A stretch of 64,000 bases of DNA from Bacillota bacterium (GCA_029549985.1 JAKPIB010000037.1:62001-126000), one strand, 5' to 3'; counted from the first letter of the stretch, positions 43,484-53,196 are shown. A program made the numbers and translations. Notes: generated by a model not told the origin, from the sequence alone.

Positions 43484-45255
43484 TGCTCCGCCAGCGACCA
43501 ACCGACGACGAGATCCTTGAAAGACCATTCAATATGGCCCAGTTCAGGCGCCTGCTGGCTTACCTCAGGCCTTACAGGAAGCAGGTCATCGTTACGGTGA
43601 TCCTGATGTTCGTTGCAGCCCTGGCAGGGCTGTCCGGCCCGAAGCTGCTGCAGGTGGCCATAGACGACTACATGGAGCAGACAAACTACCTGGCCCTCGC
43701 GGTCATAGGAGTGCTCTATATCCTTATCAATATCATAAAACTGCTGTGCACCAGGCAGAGGGTGTACACCATGTCAAAGGTCGGGCAGGAGGTATTGAGC
43801 ACGATCAGGCATGATATGTTCGTCCATATCCAAAAGCTTTCCTTCGCCTACTATGACAGCCGGCCTGCCGGCAAGATCCTGGTCCGGATCATAAACGATG
43901 TCAACTCACTGGGCGACCTGATCACCAACGGCATTATAAATGTGCTGACGGATGCGGCCACCCTTGTGTTCGTATTCATATTCCTCTTTACCCTGGATGT
44001 CCGGCTTGCGCTGATAACGACTGCCACCATGCCTCTTATGGTGCTGGTCATACTGTCACTGAAAAAGGTCATGCGGCTCAGGTGGCAGACGGTGCGCCGC
44101 AAGTCCTCCAATATGAATGCCTACCTCCACGAGACCCTGGCAGGCATGAGGGTCACCCAGGCCTATACCAGGGAACCGGAAACCGCCGAGATCTTTGAAC
44201 AGCTCAGCGGCGACCTGCGCAAATCCTGGATGGATGCCATCAAGATGAATATCCTGATGGGCCCGTCCATAGAAATAATAGCAGCTATCGCATCATTCCT
44301 GGTGTACTTTTTCGGCGTGGACATGGTAGGAGATGTTGGCGTGCTCATAGCCTTCGGCGCATATGTCTGGAGATTCTGGCAGCCCATTTCGAACCTGGCC
44401 AACTTCTACAACTCCGTGCTGACCGCCATGGCTTCAACGGAGAGGATATTTGAGCTCCTTGACACCCCGGTAGACATCTATGACCGGGAGGGTGCGATCG
44501 ACCTGCCCAAGATCAAGGGCGAAGTAAGGTTCGACAATGTGTCCTTCTATTACGAGCCGGAAAAGCCGGTACTGAAAAATGTAAGCTTCACAGTAAGGCC
44601 GGGCGAGACCATTGCCCTGGTCGGGCCGACAGGGGCGGGCAAGAGCACCCTGGTGAACCTGTTGAGCAGGTTCTATGAGCCTGTTGAGGGCAGGATCCTG
44701 ATCGACGGCAACGACATAAACGAGGTGACCCTTGATTCCCTGAGGACCCAGATGGGGGTCATGATGCAGGATTCCTTCATATTCTCCGGCACCATCATGG
44801 ACAATATCCGTTATGGCAGGCTGGACGCCACCGACGAGGAGGTAATGGCTGCAGCCAGAATAGTCCATGCCGACGGCTTTATACGGGAAATGGAGAAGGG
44901 TTATTACACGGAGGTGAACGAAAGGGGGTCCCGCCTGTCCCAGGGGCAGCGCCAGCTCATATCCTTTGCCAGGGCCTTGCTGGCCGACCCCAGGATCCTG
45001 ATACTCGACGAGGCCACCTCCAGCATCGACACGGAGACCGAGATACTGGTGCAAAAAGGCCTGGAGCAGCTGCTTAAAGGACGTACCTCCTTTGTCATCG
45101 CCCACAGGCTGTCGACCATACGGAACGCTACCCGCATCATGGTGGTGGATAACGGCACGATAATCGAATGCGGAAACCATGATGAGCTTATGAAGCTGAA
45201 GGGGGCATACTATAACCTGTATACCGCCCAGTACCGCTTCCTTCAGGCCGTATAG
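43480..45255 (+). CDS. ABC exporter half-transporter, catalytic partner
   Basis: 591 residues, membrane domain (about 25-330) then ATPase domain. Walker A GPTGAGKST, Walker B ILILDEATSSID with catalytic Glu511, but the signature is LSQGQRQL where LSGGQ is usual. The non-standard signature pairs across the dimer with the partner's degenerate Walker site, as known for asymmetric exporters. Coupled to the upstream gene by a 4-base overlap. Exports a drug, lipid or peptide; substrate unknown. Confidence 0.9.
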   Translation: MMLRQRPTDDEILERPFNMAQFRRLLAYLRPYRKQVIVTVILMFVAALAGLSGPKLLQVAIDDYMEQTNYLALAVIGVLYILINIIKLLCTRQRVYTMSKVGQEVLSTIRHDMFVHIQKLSFAYYDSRPAGKILVRIINDVNSLGDLITNGIINVLTDAATLVFVFIFLFTLDVRLALITTATMPLMVLVILSLKKVMRLRWQTVRRKSSNMNAYLHETLAGMRVTQAYTREPETAEIFEQLSGDLRKSWMDAIKMNILMGPSIEIIAAIASFLVYFFGVDMVGDVGVLIAFGAYVWRFWQPISNLANFYNSVLTAMASTERIFELLDTPVDIYDREGAIDLPKIKGEVRFDNVSFYYEPEKPVLKNVSFTVRPGETIALVGPTGAGKSTLVNLLSRFYEPVEGRILIDGNDINEVTLDSLRTQMGVMMQDSFIFSGTIMDNIRYGRLDATDEEVMAAARIVHADGFIREMEKGYYTEVNERGSRLSQGQRQLISFARALLADPRILILDEATSSIDTETEILVQKGLEQLLKGRTSFVIAHRLSTIRNATRIMVVDNGTIIECGNHDELMKLKGAYYNLYTAQYRFLQAV

Positions 45256-45340
45256 CAGGTGGAAAAAACAAATAAAATTAAATAAGGCGGACAATACTCC
45301 TTAAAAAATTGTAAAGGAATTTAAGCTGAGGCGTCGAAAT

Positions 45341-45360
45341 AAGAAATGATTTCATTTCTT
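45341..45360 (+). promoter_or_regulatory. 20-bp near-perfect palindrome upstream of dehydrogenase
   Basis: AAGAAATGA (45341-45349), TT, TCATTTCTT (45352-45360). A candidate operator, or a short hairpin, 38 bases before the start codon. Confidence 0.45.
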
Positions 45361-45398
45361 TATTATCTATAAGTAAAGTAATAAGGAGGATGTGCTTT

Positions 45399-46490
45399 AT
45401 GGGAAATGACAGGAAAGTCAGGGTTGGTATCATCGGCTGCGGCGGTATAGCCAACGGCAAGCATATGCCAAGCTTGTCCAAGCTGAAGAATGTAGAGCTG
45501 GTCGCTTTCTGCGACATCATCGAAGAAAGGGCCGTTGCTGCAGCAAAGAAGTTCGGCGTACCCGATGCAGGGGTTTACGTTGATTACAGAGACCTTCTTA
45601 AGGACGAATCCATTGAAGTAGTCCATGTCTGCACCCCCAACAAGTCCCATGCCGACATTACTGTTGCTGCGCTGGAGGCCGGCAAGCATGTCATGTGCGA
45701 AAAGCCCATGGCCAAGACAGCCGCTGATGCCCGCAGGATGGTGGAAGCCGCCAGGAGGACCGGCAAAAAGCTGACTATCGGCTATCAGAACAGGCACAGG
45801 GCAGACTCAATATACCTGTACAACGAATGCAGGGAAGGTACCCTGGGCGAGATCTATTTTGCCAAGGCTCATGCCGTGAGACGGCGCGGCGTACCGACCT
45901 GGGGAGTGTTCCTCAATGAAGAGGAGCAGGGCGGCGGGCCCCTTATCGATATCGGCACTCATGCCCTTGACCTGACCCTTTGGATGATGGACAACTACAA
46001 GCCCAAATATGTAGTAGGTACTGTCTACCACAAGCTCAGCGGCAATAGGAATGCTGCCAATGCCTTCGGCCCCTGGGATCCGGAGAAGTTCACCGTTGAA
46101 GATTCCGCCTTTGGCTTTATCGTGATGGAAAACGGAGCCACGATAGTCCTTGAGTCTAGCTGGGCCCTGAACACCCTCCAGGAGGGCGAGGCCCGTACGA
46201 CCCTGTGCGGGACCAAGGCCGGCGCTGACATGATGGACGGCCTCAGGATAAACGGTGAGAAGTTCAGCAAACTCTATACGACAAAGCCCACCCTTGGCCC
46301 CGGTGGCGTAGCCTTCTTCGAGGGTGAATCCGAGAGCGAGGCGGACAGGGAAGCAAGGCTGTGGATAGAGAACATCCTGAACGATACCGAGCCTGTTGTC
46401 AAGCCGGAGCAAGCCCTTGTGGTCACTGAGATACTGGAGGCCATATACACCTCCGCCAAGACAGGCAAGCCTGTCTACTTTGACAAGTAA
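45399..46490 (+). CDS. Gfo/Idh/MocA-family oxidoreductase
   Basis: 363 residues. Rossmann motif VGIIGCGGIANGKHMPS (residues 9-25), CEKPMAK with the conserved Lys, and GGGPLIDIGTHALDLTLWMM with the Asp/His active-site segment. Sugar, aminosugar or inositol dehydrogenase. Start at 45399 because the SD AAGGAGG (45383-45389) abuts the earlier ATG at 45390 and is spaced 9 bases from this one. Monocistronic, between a palindrome and a terminator-like hairpin. Substrate unknown. Confidence 0.87.
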   Translation: MGNDRKVRVGIIGCGGIANGKHMPSLSKLKNVELVAFCDIIEERAVAAAKKFGVPDAGVYVDYRDLLKDESIEVVHVCTPNKSHADITVAALEAGKHVMCEKPMAKTAADARRMVEAARRTGKKLTIGYQNRHRADSIYLYNECREGTLGEIYFAKAHAVRRRGVPTWGVFLNEEEQGGGPLIDIGTHALDLTLWMMDNYKPKYVVGTVYHKLSGNRNAANAFGPWDPEKFTVEDSAFGFIVMENGATIVLESSWALNTLQEGEARTTLCGTKAGADMMDGLRINGEKFSKLYTTKPTLGPGGVAFFEGESESEADREARLWIENILNDTEPVVKPEQALVVTEILEAIYTSAKTGKPVYFDK

Positions 46491-46541
46491 ACGGCCTATT
46501 TTTACACCCACGAAGCAAAACCATCATACATAGCAAAGAGG

Positions 46542-46593
46542 GATGCACCCCGGATGCCACTATTCAGGCATCACAGCGGTGCATCTTCTTATT
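46542..46593 (+). terminator. probable terminator
   Basis: GATGCACC (46542-46549) with GGTGCATC (46578-46585), inner stem GATGCC (46553-46558) with GGCATC (46567-46572), followed by TTCTTATTT. Confidence 0.65.
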
Positions 46594-46687
46594 TCGGGTT
46601 TCTTGACTGATAAAAATGAGAATGATAATATTGACAAAGAATCAGGGCAACTTTCTTAGCATGTTGAAAAGCGAGGTAGATAGGATC

Positions 46688-48415
46688 ATGGACTATATGG
46701 AAAAGTACAGGCTGTGGCTGGACAGCCCGGTGATCGATGAGGAAACGAAAAATGAGCTGCGCGCCCTGGAGGGCAACAGCAAGGAGATCGAGGACCGGTT
46801 TTACAAGGACCTGGAGTTTGGCACCGGAGGCCTGAGGGGGGTCATCGGAGCCGGCTCGAACCGGATGAATGCCTATACTGTCGGAAAGGCCACCCAGGGC
46901 CTGGCCAATTATATAAAAAAAGCAGGCAGCGAAGCTGTCAGCAGGGGTGTAGTAATAGCATATGATTCCAGGAGGAGGTCATCGGAGTTTGCCCTTCGAG
47001 CCGCCCTGGTACTATGTGCCAACGGCGTCAGGGCATACCTTTTCGAGGAGCTGGAGCCGACGCCGGTCCTGTCCTTTGCAGTGAGGGACCTCGGGGCAAC
47101 GGCAGGCATAGTGATCACGGCCAGCCACAATCCGCCCCAGTACAACGGGTACAAGGTCTACTGGAGCGACGGGGGGCAGGTCACTCCACCCTATGATGTC
47201 GATATAATCAAAGAGGTCAACAAGGTTAATGACTTTGCCGATATAAAGCTGATCTCAAGGGAAGAGGCTGAAGGCAGCGGGCTGCTCAGGATGATCGGGG
47301 AGGATGTGCTCTCCAGATACGTAAAGCGCGTAACGGAGCTTTGCTTTGACAAGGACCTGGTGCAAAGGATGGGCAGCAAGCTGAGGATCATATATACGCC
47401 CATTCATGGCTCGGGCAACAAGCCTGTGCGCAGGGTCCTGAAGGAAGTCGGGTTCACCAATGTGACCGTTGTAAAGGAGCAGGAGCTGCCAGACAGCGAT
47501 TTCCCCACTGTCAGGTACCCCAACCCCGAGGAAAAGGAGGTATTTGACCTGGCGATAAAGCTGGCTGCAGCAGAGGGTGCCGATGTCATCATAGGTACTG
47601 ACCCTGACTGTGACCGGGTAGGCGTAGTCGTCAAGAACAGGATGGGCGAGTACGTCACCCTGACCGGCAACCAGACCGGGGCCTTGCTGGTCCATTACTG
47701 CCTGAGCGCCCTCAAGTCCAGGGGAGAGCTGCCGGAAAACGGCTGTATCATAAAGACCATAGTCACCAGCGAGATAGGCCGGAAGATAGCTGAGTCCTTT
47801 GGCATAGAGACCCTGGACACCCTGACGGGCTTCAAATATATAGGCGAGAAAATAAGGGAGTTTGAGACCACGAAGAGCCATACCTTCATTATGGGCTATG
47901 AGGAGAGCTATGGCTACCTTGCAGGTGATTTTGTAAGGGACAAGGATGCTGTGATCGCTTCCATGCTTGTTTGCGAAATGGCCGCATATTACAAGGAAAA
48001 GGGGATGTCCCTGTATGAGGGGCTGGAGTCCTTGTGGGAAAGGTATGGCTATTTCAGGGAAAGCCTTGAGTCGATCCAGATGGAAGGCAAGGAGGGCATG
48101 GAAAAGATCACTGCCTTGATGAACGGCCTGAGGCACAGCAGCCCGAAGACTATCGGCGGCAGGAAAGTAACCCGCATCGAGGATTATCTGCAAAGCAGGG
48201 CGGTAGACCTTGAAACCGGAGAAGAGGTTCCTGTCACGCTGCCGGTGTCAAATGTGATGAAATTCGTACTGGAGGACGAATCATGGTTTACGATCCGGCC
48301 CTCAGGCACAGAGCCGAAGGTGAAACTGTACTTTTCCGTAGTCGGCACAGACCCGGATGATGCCGAGCGCCGGATCCGGACCCTCATGGACTCCGTGCAT
48401 GAGATGATCGCCTGA
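46688..48415 (+). CDS. phosphoglucomutase/phosphomannomutase, alpha-D-phosphohexomutase family
   Basis: Interconverts glucose 1- and 6-phosphate (or the mannose pair). 575 residues, like Bacillus PgcA. FGTGGLRG near the N-terminus, phosphoserine loop TASHNP with Ser146, metal loop DPDCDR and C-terminal phosphate-binding RPSGTEPK. Start at 46688 (MDYMEKYRLWLDS), matching the family N-terminus; the ribosome binding site GAGGTAGATAGG is loose, so the ATG at 46697 is also possible. The longer frame from 46616 is not supported. Confidence 0.92.
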   Translation: MDYMEKYRLWLDSPVIDEETKNELRALEGNSKEIEDRFYKDLEFGTGGLRGVIGAGSNRMNAYTVGKATQGLANYIKKAGSEAVSRGVVIAYDSRRRSSEFALRAALVLCANGVRAYLFEELEPTPVLSFAVRDLGATAGIVITASHNPPQYNGYKVYWSDGGQVTPPYDVDIIKEVNKVNDFADIKLISREEAEGSGLLRMIGEDVLSRYVKRVTELCFDKDLVQRMGSKLRIIYTPIHGSGNKPVRRVLKEVGFTNVTVVKEQELPDSDFPTVRYPNPEEKEVFDLAIKLAAAEGADVIIGTDPDCDRVGVVVKNRMGEYVTLTGNQTGALLVHYCLSALKSRGELPENGCIIKTIVTSEIGRKIAESFGIETLDTLTGFKYIGEKIREFETTKSHTFIMGYEESYGYLAGDFVRDKDAVIASMLVCEMAAYYKEKGMSLYEGLESLWERYGYFRESLESIQMEGKEGMEKITALMNGLRHSSPKTIGGRKVTRIEDYLQSRAVDLETGEEVPVTLPVSNVMKFVLEDESWFTIRPSGTEPKVKLYFSVVGTDPDDAERRIRTLMDSVHEMIA

Positions 48416-48529
48416 TATAGGGATAGCAGGTTAACATAATATATGATAGAATAGTACTTGAGAAAGCGGCATCATAGAGTCGCATCGATCGGGTACACAT
48501 CGGATAATGCATGAGGTTGGGGGGTTTGG

Positions 48530-49714
48530 ATGAGAAAGCTTCGCTGGGCATCTGCTGCCTGCGTCATAGTAGCCTTACTGTGCTTTGGCTCTGCCTTGGC
48601 AGAGGAAAATACGGAGCTGGTAACGGTACCGGTATCGGTATATGAAAGCAATGACGGTATCAGGATCATAAGCTACACGGATACATGGGCAGATGACGGA
48701 CTCAAAAGGGTATACGAGGAGCTCAAGAACAATATGCACGGGGTCGATATGGAATATCTTGACAGGATAGAGATACACCAGGGCCCGGGACCGGACAGCG
48801 GCCCAAGCGTCTCAGCCACCTATGAGAAGGAGGCTCATGTGGTCAGGCTGCCGGTAAACCTTGAGGGTTTTCTGCCTGCAGGCTACGAGCTGCCGGTAAG
48901 CCTTGACAAGGGTGTCATCAAGCTGTACAACGGCGATACCAGGGCGGCGCTTGAGGACCTGGCAGTGGACATCTCCCATGAATACGGCCATCACTTCACC
49001 CTCTTCCACTTCGGGGACAAGTTCAAAAGCCCCGAGAAATTCAGAGACAGCGGCTATTACAAGGCAAGAGGACTTGATGCTTTCAGCCAGGTGAATGCAG
49101 ATGCCTCATACGTGGAGGAAATACACAGGTGGGGCATATATGAGATTGCAGCCGAGGACTACAGGCAGCTCCTGGGTTCCGCGACCGGCAGGTCCATAAC
49201 GGCCTTCAGCGATATCCAGCAGAAGTCGGGCCAGGACGTATACAACCCTGTTAACAGCATCAGCCGGAGGGACTACAATGCCCTTCCCCAGGAAAACTGG
49301 GAACTGCCGACGGCTTTTGAAGTAAGCGGGCTCTCGGATTATTTCCGCTCCTTTTTGAACGATGTGGTTGCCGCCGGTCACCTGGAGGAGTACAGAGTGC
49401 CTGGTCTTGTGTACCATAGGGAAAAGATATACGGCTTCGACCGGGTGGTTTTCAGCTGGCTGCCCCAGGAGGGTCCTGAGGGCGCGGTCTATACCCTGGT
49501 AGCTTATAGCGAGGACGCCGGCCTGATACCGATTAAAACCGTATTTCCAGGAGATGAGCCTGTCGCCGTTGTAGGAACTGCGGCCTTAGAGAAGAATGCC
49601 TATGTGTACTATTACCAGGACGGACTTGATGTTGAAAAGCTGAAATTCAAGCTTTACATGCTGCTGCCCGGCGGCATGGTCTTATCCGGAGAGCCTGTCT
49701 GCATAGATCCGTGA
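48530..49714 (+). CDS. secreted protein with HExxH zincin motif, family unknown
   Basis: 394 residues. Signal peptide (MRKLRWASAACVIVALLCFGSALA, cut near 24). DISHEYGHHFTLF carries HExxH (His150, Glu151, His154), and 51 residues after it EIAAEDYRQL offers Glu205 or Glu209 as a third metal ligand, the spacing pattern of gluzincin-type metallopeptidases. The C-terminal third (about 290-394) is beta-rich and looks like a fibronectin-type or Ig-like domain. I do not recognise a named family. Probably an extracellular zinc peptidase; activity is inferred from the motif only. Convergent with a lipoprotein gene 10 bases away. ATG after TTGGGGGG. Confidence 0.65.
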   Translation: MRKLRWASAACVIVALLCFGSALAEENTELVTVPVSVYESNDGIRIISYTDTWADDGLKRVYEELKNNMHGVDMEYLDRIEIHQGPGPDSGPSVSATYEKEAHVVRLPVNLEGFLPAGYELPVSLDKGVIKLYNGDTRAALEDLAVDISHEYGHHFTLFHFGDKFKSPEKFRDSGYYKARGLDAFSQVNADASYVEEIHRWGIYEIAAEDYRQLLGSATGRSITAFSDIQQKSGQDVYNPVNSISRRDYNALPQENWELPTAFEVSGLSDYFRSFLNDVVAAGHLEEYRVPGLVYHREKIYGFDRVVFSWLPQEGPEGAVYTLVAYSEDAGLIPIKTVFPGDEPVAVVGTAALEKNAYVYYYQDGLDVEKLKFKLYMLLPGGMVLSGEPVCIDP

Positions 49715-49723
49715 ATGCAGACC

Positions 49724-50458
49724 TTATCGGCGCTTTCTGTTCAAATATACGAACGCTGCAGCGGCCAGGGCCGTCAGCAGCAAGGCGGATACTGACGCGG
49801 TGATATAGGCCATGCTGCGCGCAGACTGCTTATCATGGACCGATACGGCCGAGAGCGTCCTGACCTGTCCCGGGCTCAGCTTCCATGTGTAGGTCGCATT
49901 GCCGCGGCCTTCGCTTATCTTGTCGGCGTTGGAGCTTCTGACCTTGCCCGGCATAGTGAGGCTGAGTATGAGCTCGCTGCTTTCGAGGGCTTCGAAAGCA
50001 GCTTTTCTTATATCACCCGGCAGGCTTTCAAGCATTGCAGAGTCTATTATGCCTCTCAGATCGGCAGCAAGCTCTGCTGAATACCTGTCTTCAAACATCC
50101 CGGAGGTACGCTCTATTTCAACCATATCGAATACCGATGGCATGGTATCAAAGCCTAACAGCTCATGTCCCTGCCTGTTGAGATCAGTATTTTCGATCCT
50201 CTTGGATGCCTTGAACCCCTTGTAGCCCTCCTGGCTGTATGGCTGGGTCCTGAAGCCGTTGTCCCTGGCCGTATTCTCGGCAGCCTCCATGAGGCCTTCA
50301 ATGTCGGCCCCATAGGAGCCCTCCTGCCTGACAGCGAAAATATAGGCAGAGTATATGGTGCCGTTATTTTCTATGACGATATCCATTTCCAGTCTGACAC
50401 AGCCTGCCAGCAGCGCTGTGCAGACCAGAGCGAGGAAAGCAGCGATTCGTTTGAGTAT
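49724..50458 (-). CDS. membrane-anchored lipoprotein, LppM-like, with apparent ATA start
   Basis: From 50458 the product is 244 residues: a lipoprotein signal peptide (LKRIAAFLALVCTALLAGC, lipid Cys at residue 20), a beta-rich domain starting RLEMDIVIENNGT that resembles LppM/DUF3153 proteins, and a C-terminal membrane span with basic end (YLNRKRR). GGAGG at 50472-50468 is spaced 9 bases from ATA at 50458, and the signal peptide begins exactly there. In-frame TTG (50542) and GTG (50509) lie at or before the promoter -35 and expected transcript start, and would add Cys-rich residues ahead of the signal peptide. Function unknown. Confidence 0.6.
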   Translation of the reverse strand: MLKRIAAFLALVCTALLAGCVRLEMDIVIENNGTIYSAYIFAVRQEGSYGADIEGLMEAAENTARDNGFRTQPYSQEGYKGFKASKRIENTDLNRQGHELLGFDTMPSVFDMVEIERTSGMFEDRYSAELAADLRGIIDSAMLESLPGDIRKAAFEALESSELILSLTMPGKVRSSNADKISEGRGNATYTWKLSPGQVRTLSAVSVHDKQSARSMAYITASVSALLLTALAAAAFVYLNRKRR

Positions 50459-50513
50459 TTGGCTACACCTCCGACAGTTTGATAGGTAGCAGGTACAGCA
50501 GGCGTACACTATA

Positions 50514-50542
50514 ATTGTATCATCATAAGAGTCCGGACCCAA
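50514..50542 (-). promoter_or_regulatory. promoter of lipoprotein gene
   Basis: On the minus strand TTGGGT (50542-50537), 17-base spacer, TACAAT (50519-50514). Transcription should begin near 50507, which argues against translation starts upstream of that. Confidence 0.55.
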
Positions 50543-50621
50543 GTTACATATTATCCCTGTACCGGTGCTGCCTGGGTGAAAACAGACCCGAATGAAGGTG
50601 CCAGACTTTGCCTCTGGCGGC

Positions 50622-50650
50622 TTGATTTATGATGTATGCATGTTTATAAT
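50622..50650 (+). promoter_or_regulatory. promoter of ABC exporter
   Basis: TTGATT (50622-50627), 17-base spacer, TATAAT (50645-50650). The expected transcript start is near 50657. Confidence 0.7.
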
Positions 50651-50692
50651 TAATCTATGCTGCATGTCAGGCAGCGGAAGGAGATAGGCATT

Positions 50693-52462
50693 TTGCAGAC
50701 CAAAAAGATACTGAAGCATTTCATAAACTATTACAGGCCTCACAAGGGTTTGTTCATCCTGGATATGGTCTGTGCTTTCACGATTGCTGCCATAGATCTG
50801 TTTTTCCCTATGCTTACCCGCGAGGCGGCCAGCACCATGATACCCGCCGGTGAAATAGAGACCTTCTTCATATTCATAGGAGCCCTGTTTGTTTTGTACA
50901 TAATCCGCACGATACTGCAGTATATAGTGCATTACTGGGGGCATGTGCTGGGGGTCCGCATGGAATACGACATGCGCCGCGACCTGTTTTCCCATCTTCA
51001 GACCCTGTCCTTCAGGTTTTATGACAAGAACCGGACCGGCCATATCATGTCCAGGATGGTGAACGATCTGAACGAGATCACGGAGCTGGCCCACCACGGC
51101 CCTGAGGACCTGTTCCTGTCCCTTGTCATGCTCATAGGCTCGTTTTTCCTCCTGCTGACCGTCCAATGGCAGCTGGCCCTGATCGTATATGCCCTCGTGC
51201 CCTTTATGATGTGGTTTGCCTTCAAGTACCGCAGGCAGATGAACGAATCCTTCAAAAAGCTCAGGGTCAGCCTGGCTGACGTGAACGCCCGGCTGGAGTC
51301 AAGCATCTCAGGCATACGGGTGGCCAAATCCTTTTCAAACGAGGAATACGAAAAAAGCAAGTTCGATGAGGGAAATCTAAGGTTCAAGGAATCAAAATAC
51401 GCTGCATACAAGGACATGGCCGTTTTCCAGACAGGCATCGAATATTTCGCCAACATACTCAATATCGTAGTGGTAGCGGTGGGCGGATTTTTCGTATACA
51501 AAAAGCTTATGGACATCTATGACCTGCTGGCTTTCATAATGTATGTGGGGATCTTCCTGCAGCCCATAAGGCGGCTCAGCAACTTCATGCAGCAGTTTGA
51601 ATCCGGAGTGACAGGGGTAGAGCGCTTCCTTGAGATAATGGAGGTCGAGCCTGATATAACGGACGCGCCGGACGCCATAGAGCTCAAGGATGTCAAAGGC
51701 GATATCGAATTCAGGAACGTCAGCTTTTCCTATGACGGCAATGAAAAGGTGCTTCACGATATAAACCTCAAGGTCCCGGCCGGCAAGACCATAGCCCTCG
51801 TAGGGCCTTCCGGCGGCGGCAAGACCACGCTCTGCCACCTCATACCCAGGTTCTATGAGGTAAAGAGCGGAGAGATCCTGATCGACGGCCAGGACATCAG
51901 GAGATACACCCTCAGGTCCCTGCGCAGCAACATAGGCCTGGTCCAGCAGGATATATTCCTGTTCGCAGGCACCATAGGGGAGAACATCCGGTACGGCAAT
52001 ATCGAGGCAGGGATGGATGAGGTCATCGAAGCGGCAAAGAAAGCGAATATCCATGACTTCATTACAAGCCTGCCTGACGGTTATGACACCCAGGTGGGGG
52101 AGCGTGGCATAAAGCTGTCCGGGGGCCAGAAGCAGCGGATATCGATAGCCCGTGTGTTCCTGAAGAATCCGCCCATACTCCTGCTGGATGAGGCGACCTC
52201 CGCCCTGGACAAAGAAACGGAGATAAAGATCCAGAAGGCGCTCGAAGACCTGTCAGCAGGCCGTACGACCCTGGTGATCGCCCACAGGCTCTCTACCATC
52301 AAAAATGCGGATGAAATCATAGTCCTGACCGAAGACGGCATCGTTGAAAGGGGCACCCATGAAGACCTGATGGCCCTTGACGGGGCATATTCAAGCCTGT
52401 ACCGGGCCCAGTTCAAGGACCTTGATGCCCTATGCGAGGATGCTGCCCCAGGGTTGTCGTAG
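50693..52462 (+). CDS. ABC exporter, homodimer type (MsbA/LmrA-like)
   Basis: 589 residues: six-span membrane domain (about 1-320), then ATPase domain with GPSGGGKTT, LSGGQKQR and ILLLDEATSALD, all canonical, so it can work as a homodimer. Start is TTG at 50693 (MQTKKILKHF) with AAGGAG 9 bases upstream; the ATG at 50657 sits at the expected transcript start without a ribosome binding site. Exports an unidentified drug, lipid or peptide. Confidence 0.9.
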   Translation: MQTKKILKHFINYYRPHKGLFILDMVCAFTIAAIDLFFPMLTREAASTMIPAGEIETFFIFIGALFVLYIIRTILQYIVHYWGHVLGVRMEYDMRRDLFSHLQTLSFRFYDKNRTGHIMSRMVNDLNEITELAHHGPEDLFLSLVMLIGSFFLLLTVQWQLALIVYALVPFMMWFAFKYRRQMNESFKKLRVSLADVNARLESSISGIRVAKSFSNEEYEKSKFDEGNLRFKESKYAAYKDMAVFQTGIEYFANILNIVVVAVGGFFVYKKLMDIYDLLAFIMYVGIFLQPIRRLSNFMQQFESGVTGVERFLEIMEVEPDITDAPDAIELKDVKGDIEFRNVSFSYDGNEKVLHDINLKVPAGKTIALVGPSGGGKTTLCHLIPRFYEVKSGEILIDGQDIRRYTLRSLRSNIGLVQQDIFLFAGTIGENIRYGNIEAGMDEVIEAAKKANIHDFITSLPDGYDTQVGERGIKLSGGQKQRISIARVFLKNPPILLLDEATSALDKETEIKIQKALEDLSAGRTTLVIAHRLSTIKNADEIIVLTEDGIVERGTHEDLMALDGAYSSLYRAQFKDLDALCEDAAPGLS

Positions 52463-52510
52463 TACGGGCAGGCTTAGGATATCACCTCATGTCCGACAGG
52501 AGGGTAGGGT

Positions 52511-53143
52511 TTGAAAACATATCTGACGGTAGGCAGCCAGGCTGCCCATGAAATAACAATAAACAAGTCGAGGTTCATCGGTCTGGCCTTTAGCATAGAA
52601 GATGAGAGTGATATCGCCCTGTGCCTGGACAGGGCGAGGGTAGAATACCCTGCCGCGACCCATTACTGCTATGGGGCAGTCATCGGCCAGGACGGGCTTA
52701 TCCAGCGGTTTTCCGATGACGGCGAACCGGGGGGCACTGCGGGCATGCCCATACTCCAGGTGCTTGTCCAGAAGGAGCTCAGGAACGTCCTGGTAGTGGT
52801 GGTCAGGTACTTCGGGGGTATAAAGCTCGGGGCAGGCAGCCTGGTGAGGGCTTATACGCAATCGGCCGTCGAGGTCATCGATAAAGCCGGTATCGTCAGG
52901 ATGGTGCCGGGCAGCAGGGGCCTGCTGACCCTTGGCTATACCCAGCTGGGAAGTGTGGAATACCTGCTCAGGCAATGGGGGATAGGGATCGAGGATATAG
53001 CTTACAGCGACAAGGTCAGCATCAGGGTCACAACGGATATGCCCTGGGATGAGCTTTGCGGGCGGATAAGGGACGCCTGCAGCGGAAACGTTCAAATAAT
53101 ACGGCTGGACGATATCTATCTTGCAAAGCATCCCGGGCCCTGA
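52511..53143 (+). CDS. YigZ/IMPACT-family protein
   Basis: 210 residues. N-terminal IMPACT domain with [34 protein letters not shown] and [19 protein letters not shown] (family signature), then a C-terminal DUF1949 ferredoxin-like domain. Widespread; E. coli YigZ and yeast Yih1 relate to translation control, bacterial role unsettled. TTG start after AGGAGGG. Separate from the ABC gene by 48 bases, possibly co-transcribed. Confidence 0.9.
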   Translation: MKTYLTVGSQAAHEITINKSRFIGLAFSIEDESDIALCLDRARVEYPAATHYCYGAVIGQDGLIQRFSDDGEPGGTAGMPILQVLVQKELRNVLVVVVRYFGGIKLGAGSLVRAYTQSAVEVIDKAGIVRMVPGSRGLLTLGYTQLGSVEYLLRQWGIGIEDIAYSDKVSIRVTTDMPWDELCGRIRDACSGNVQIIRLDDIYLAKHPGP

Positions 53144-53196
53144 TATATTTGCCGCAACCAGAGTATAGCAATAGAAAGCAGGAGGGTGATCAAGCT

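Noticed and set aside
53056-53196. 5' extension of araD overlapping yigZ
   Set aside because: It reads yigZ in another frame, gives a non-family sequence, and the GTG at 53197 has its own ribosome binding site.
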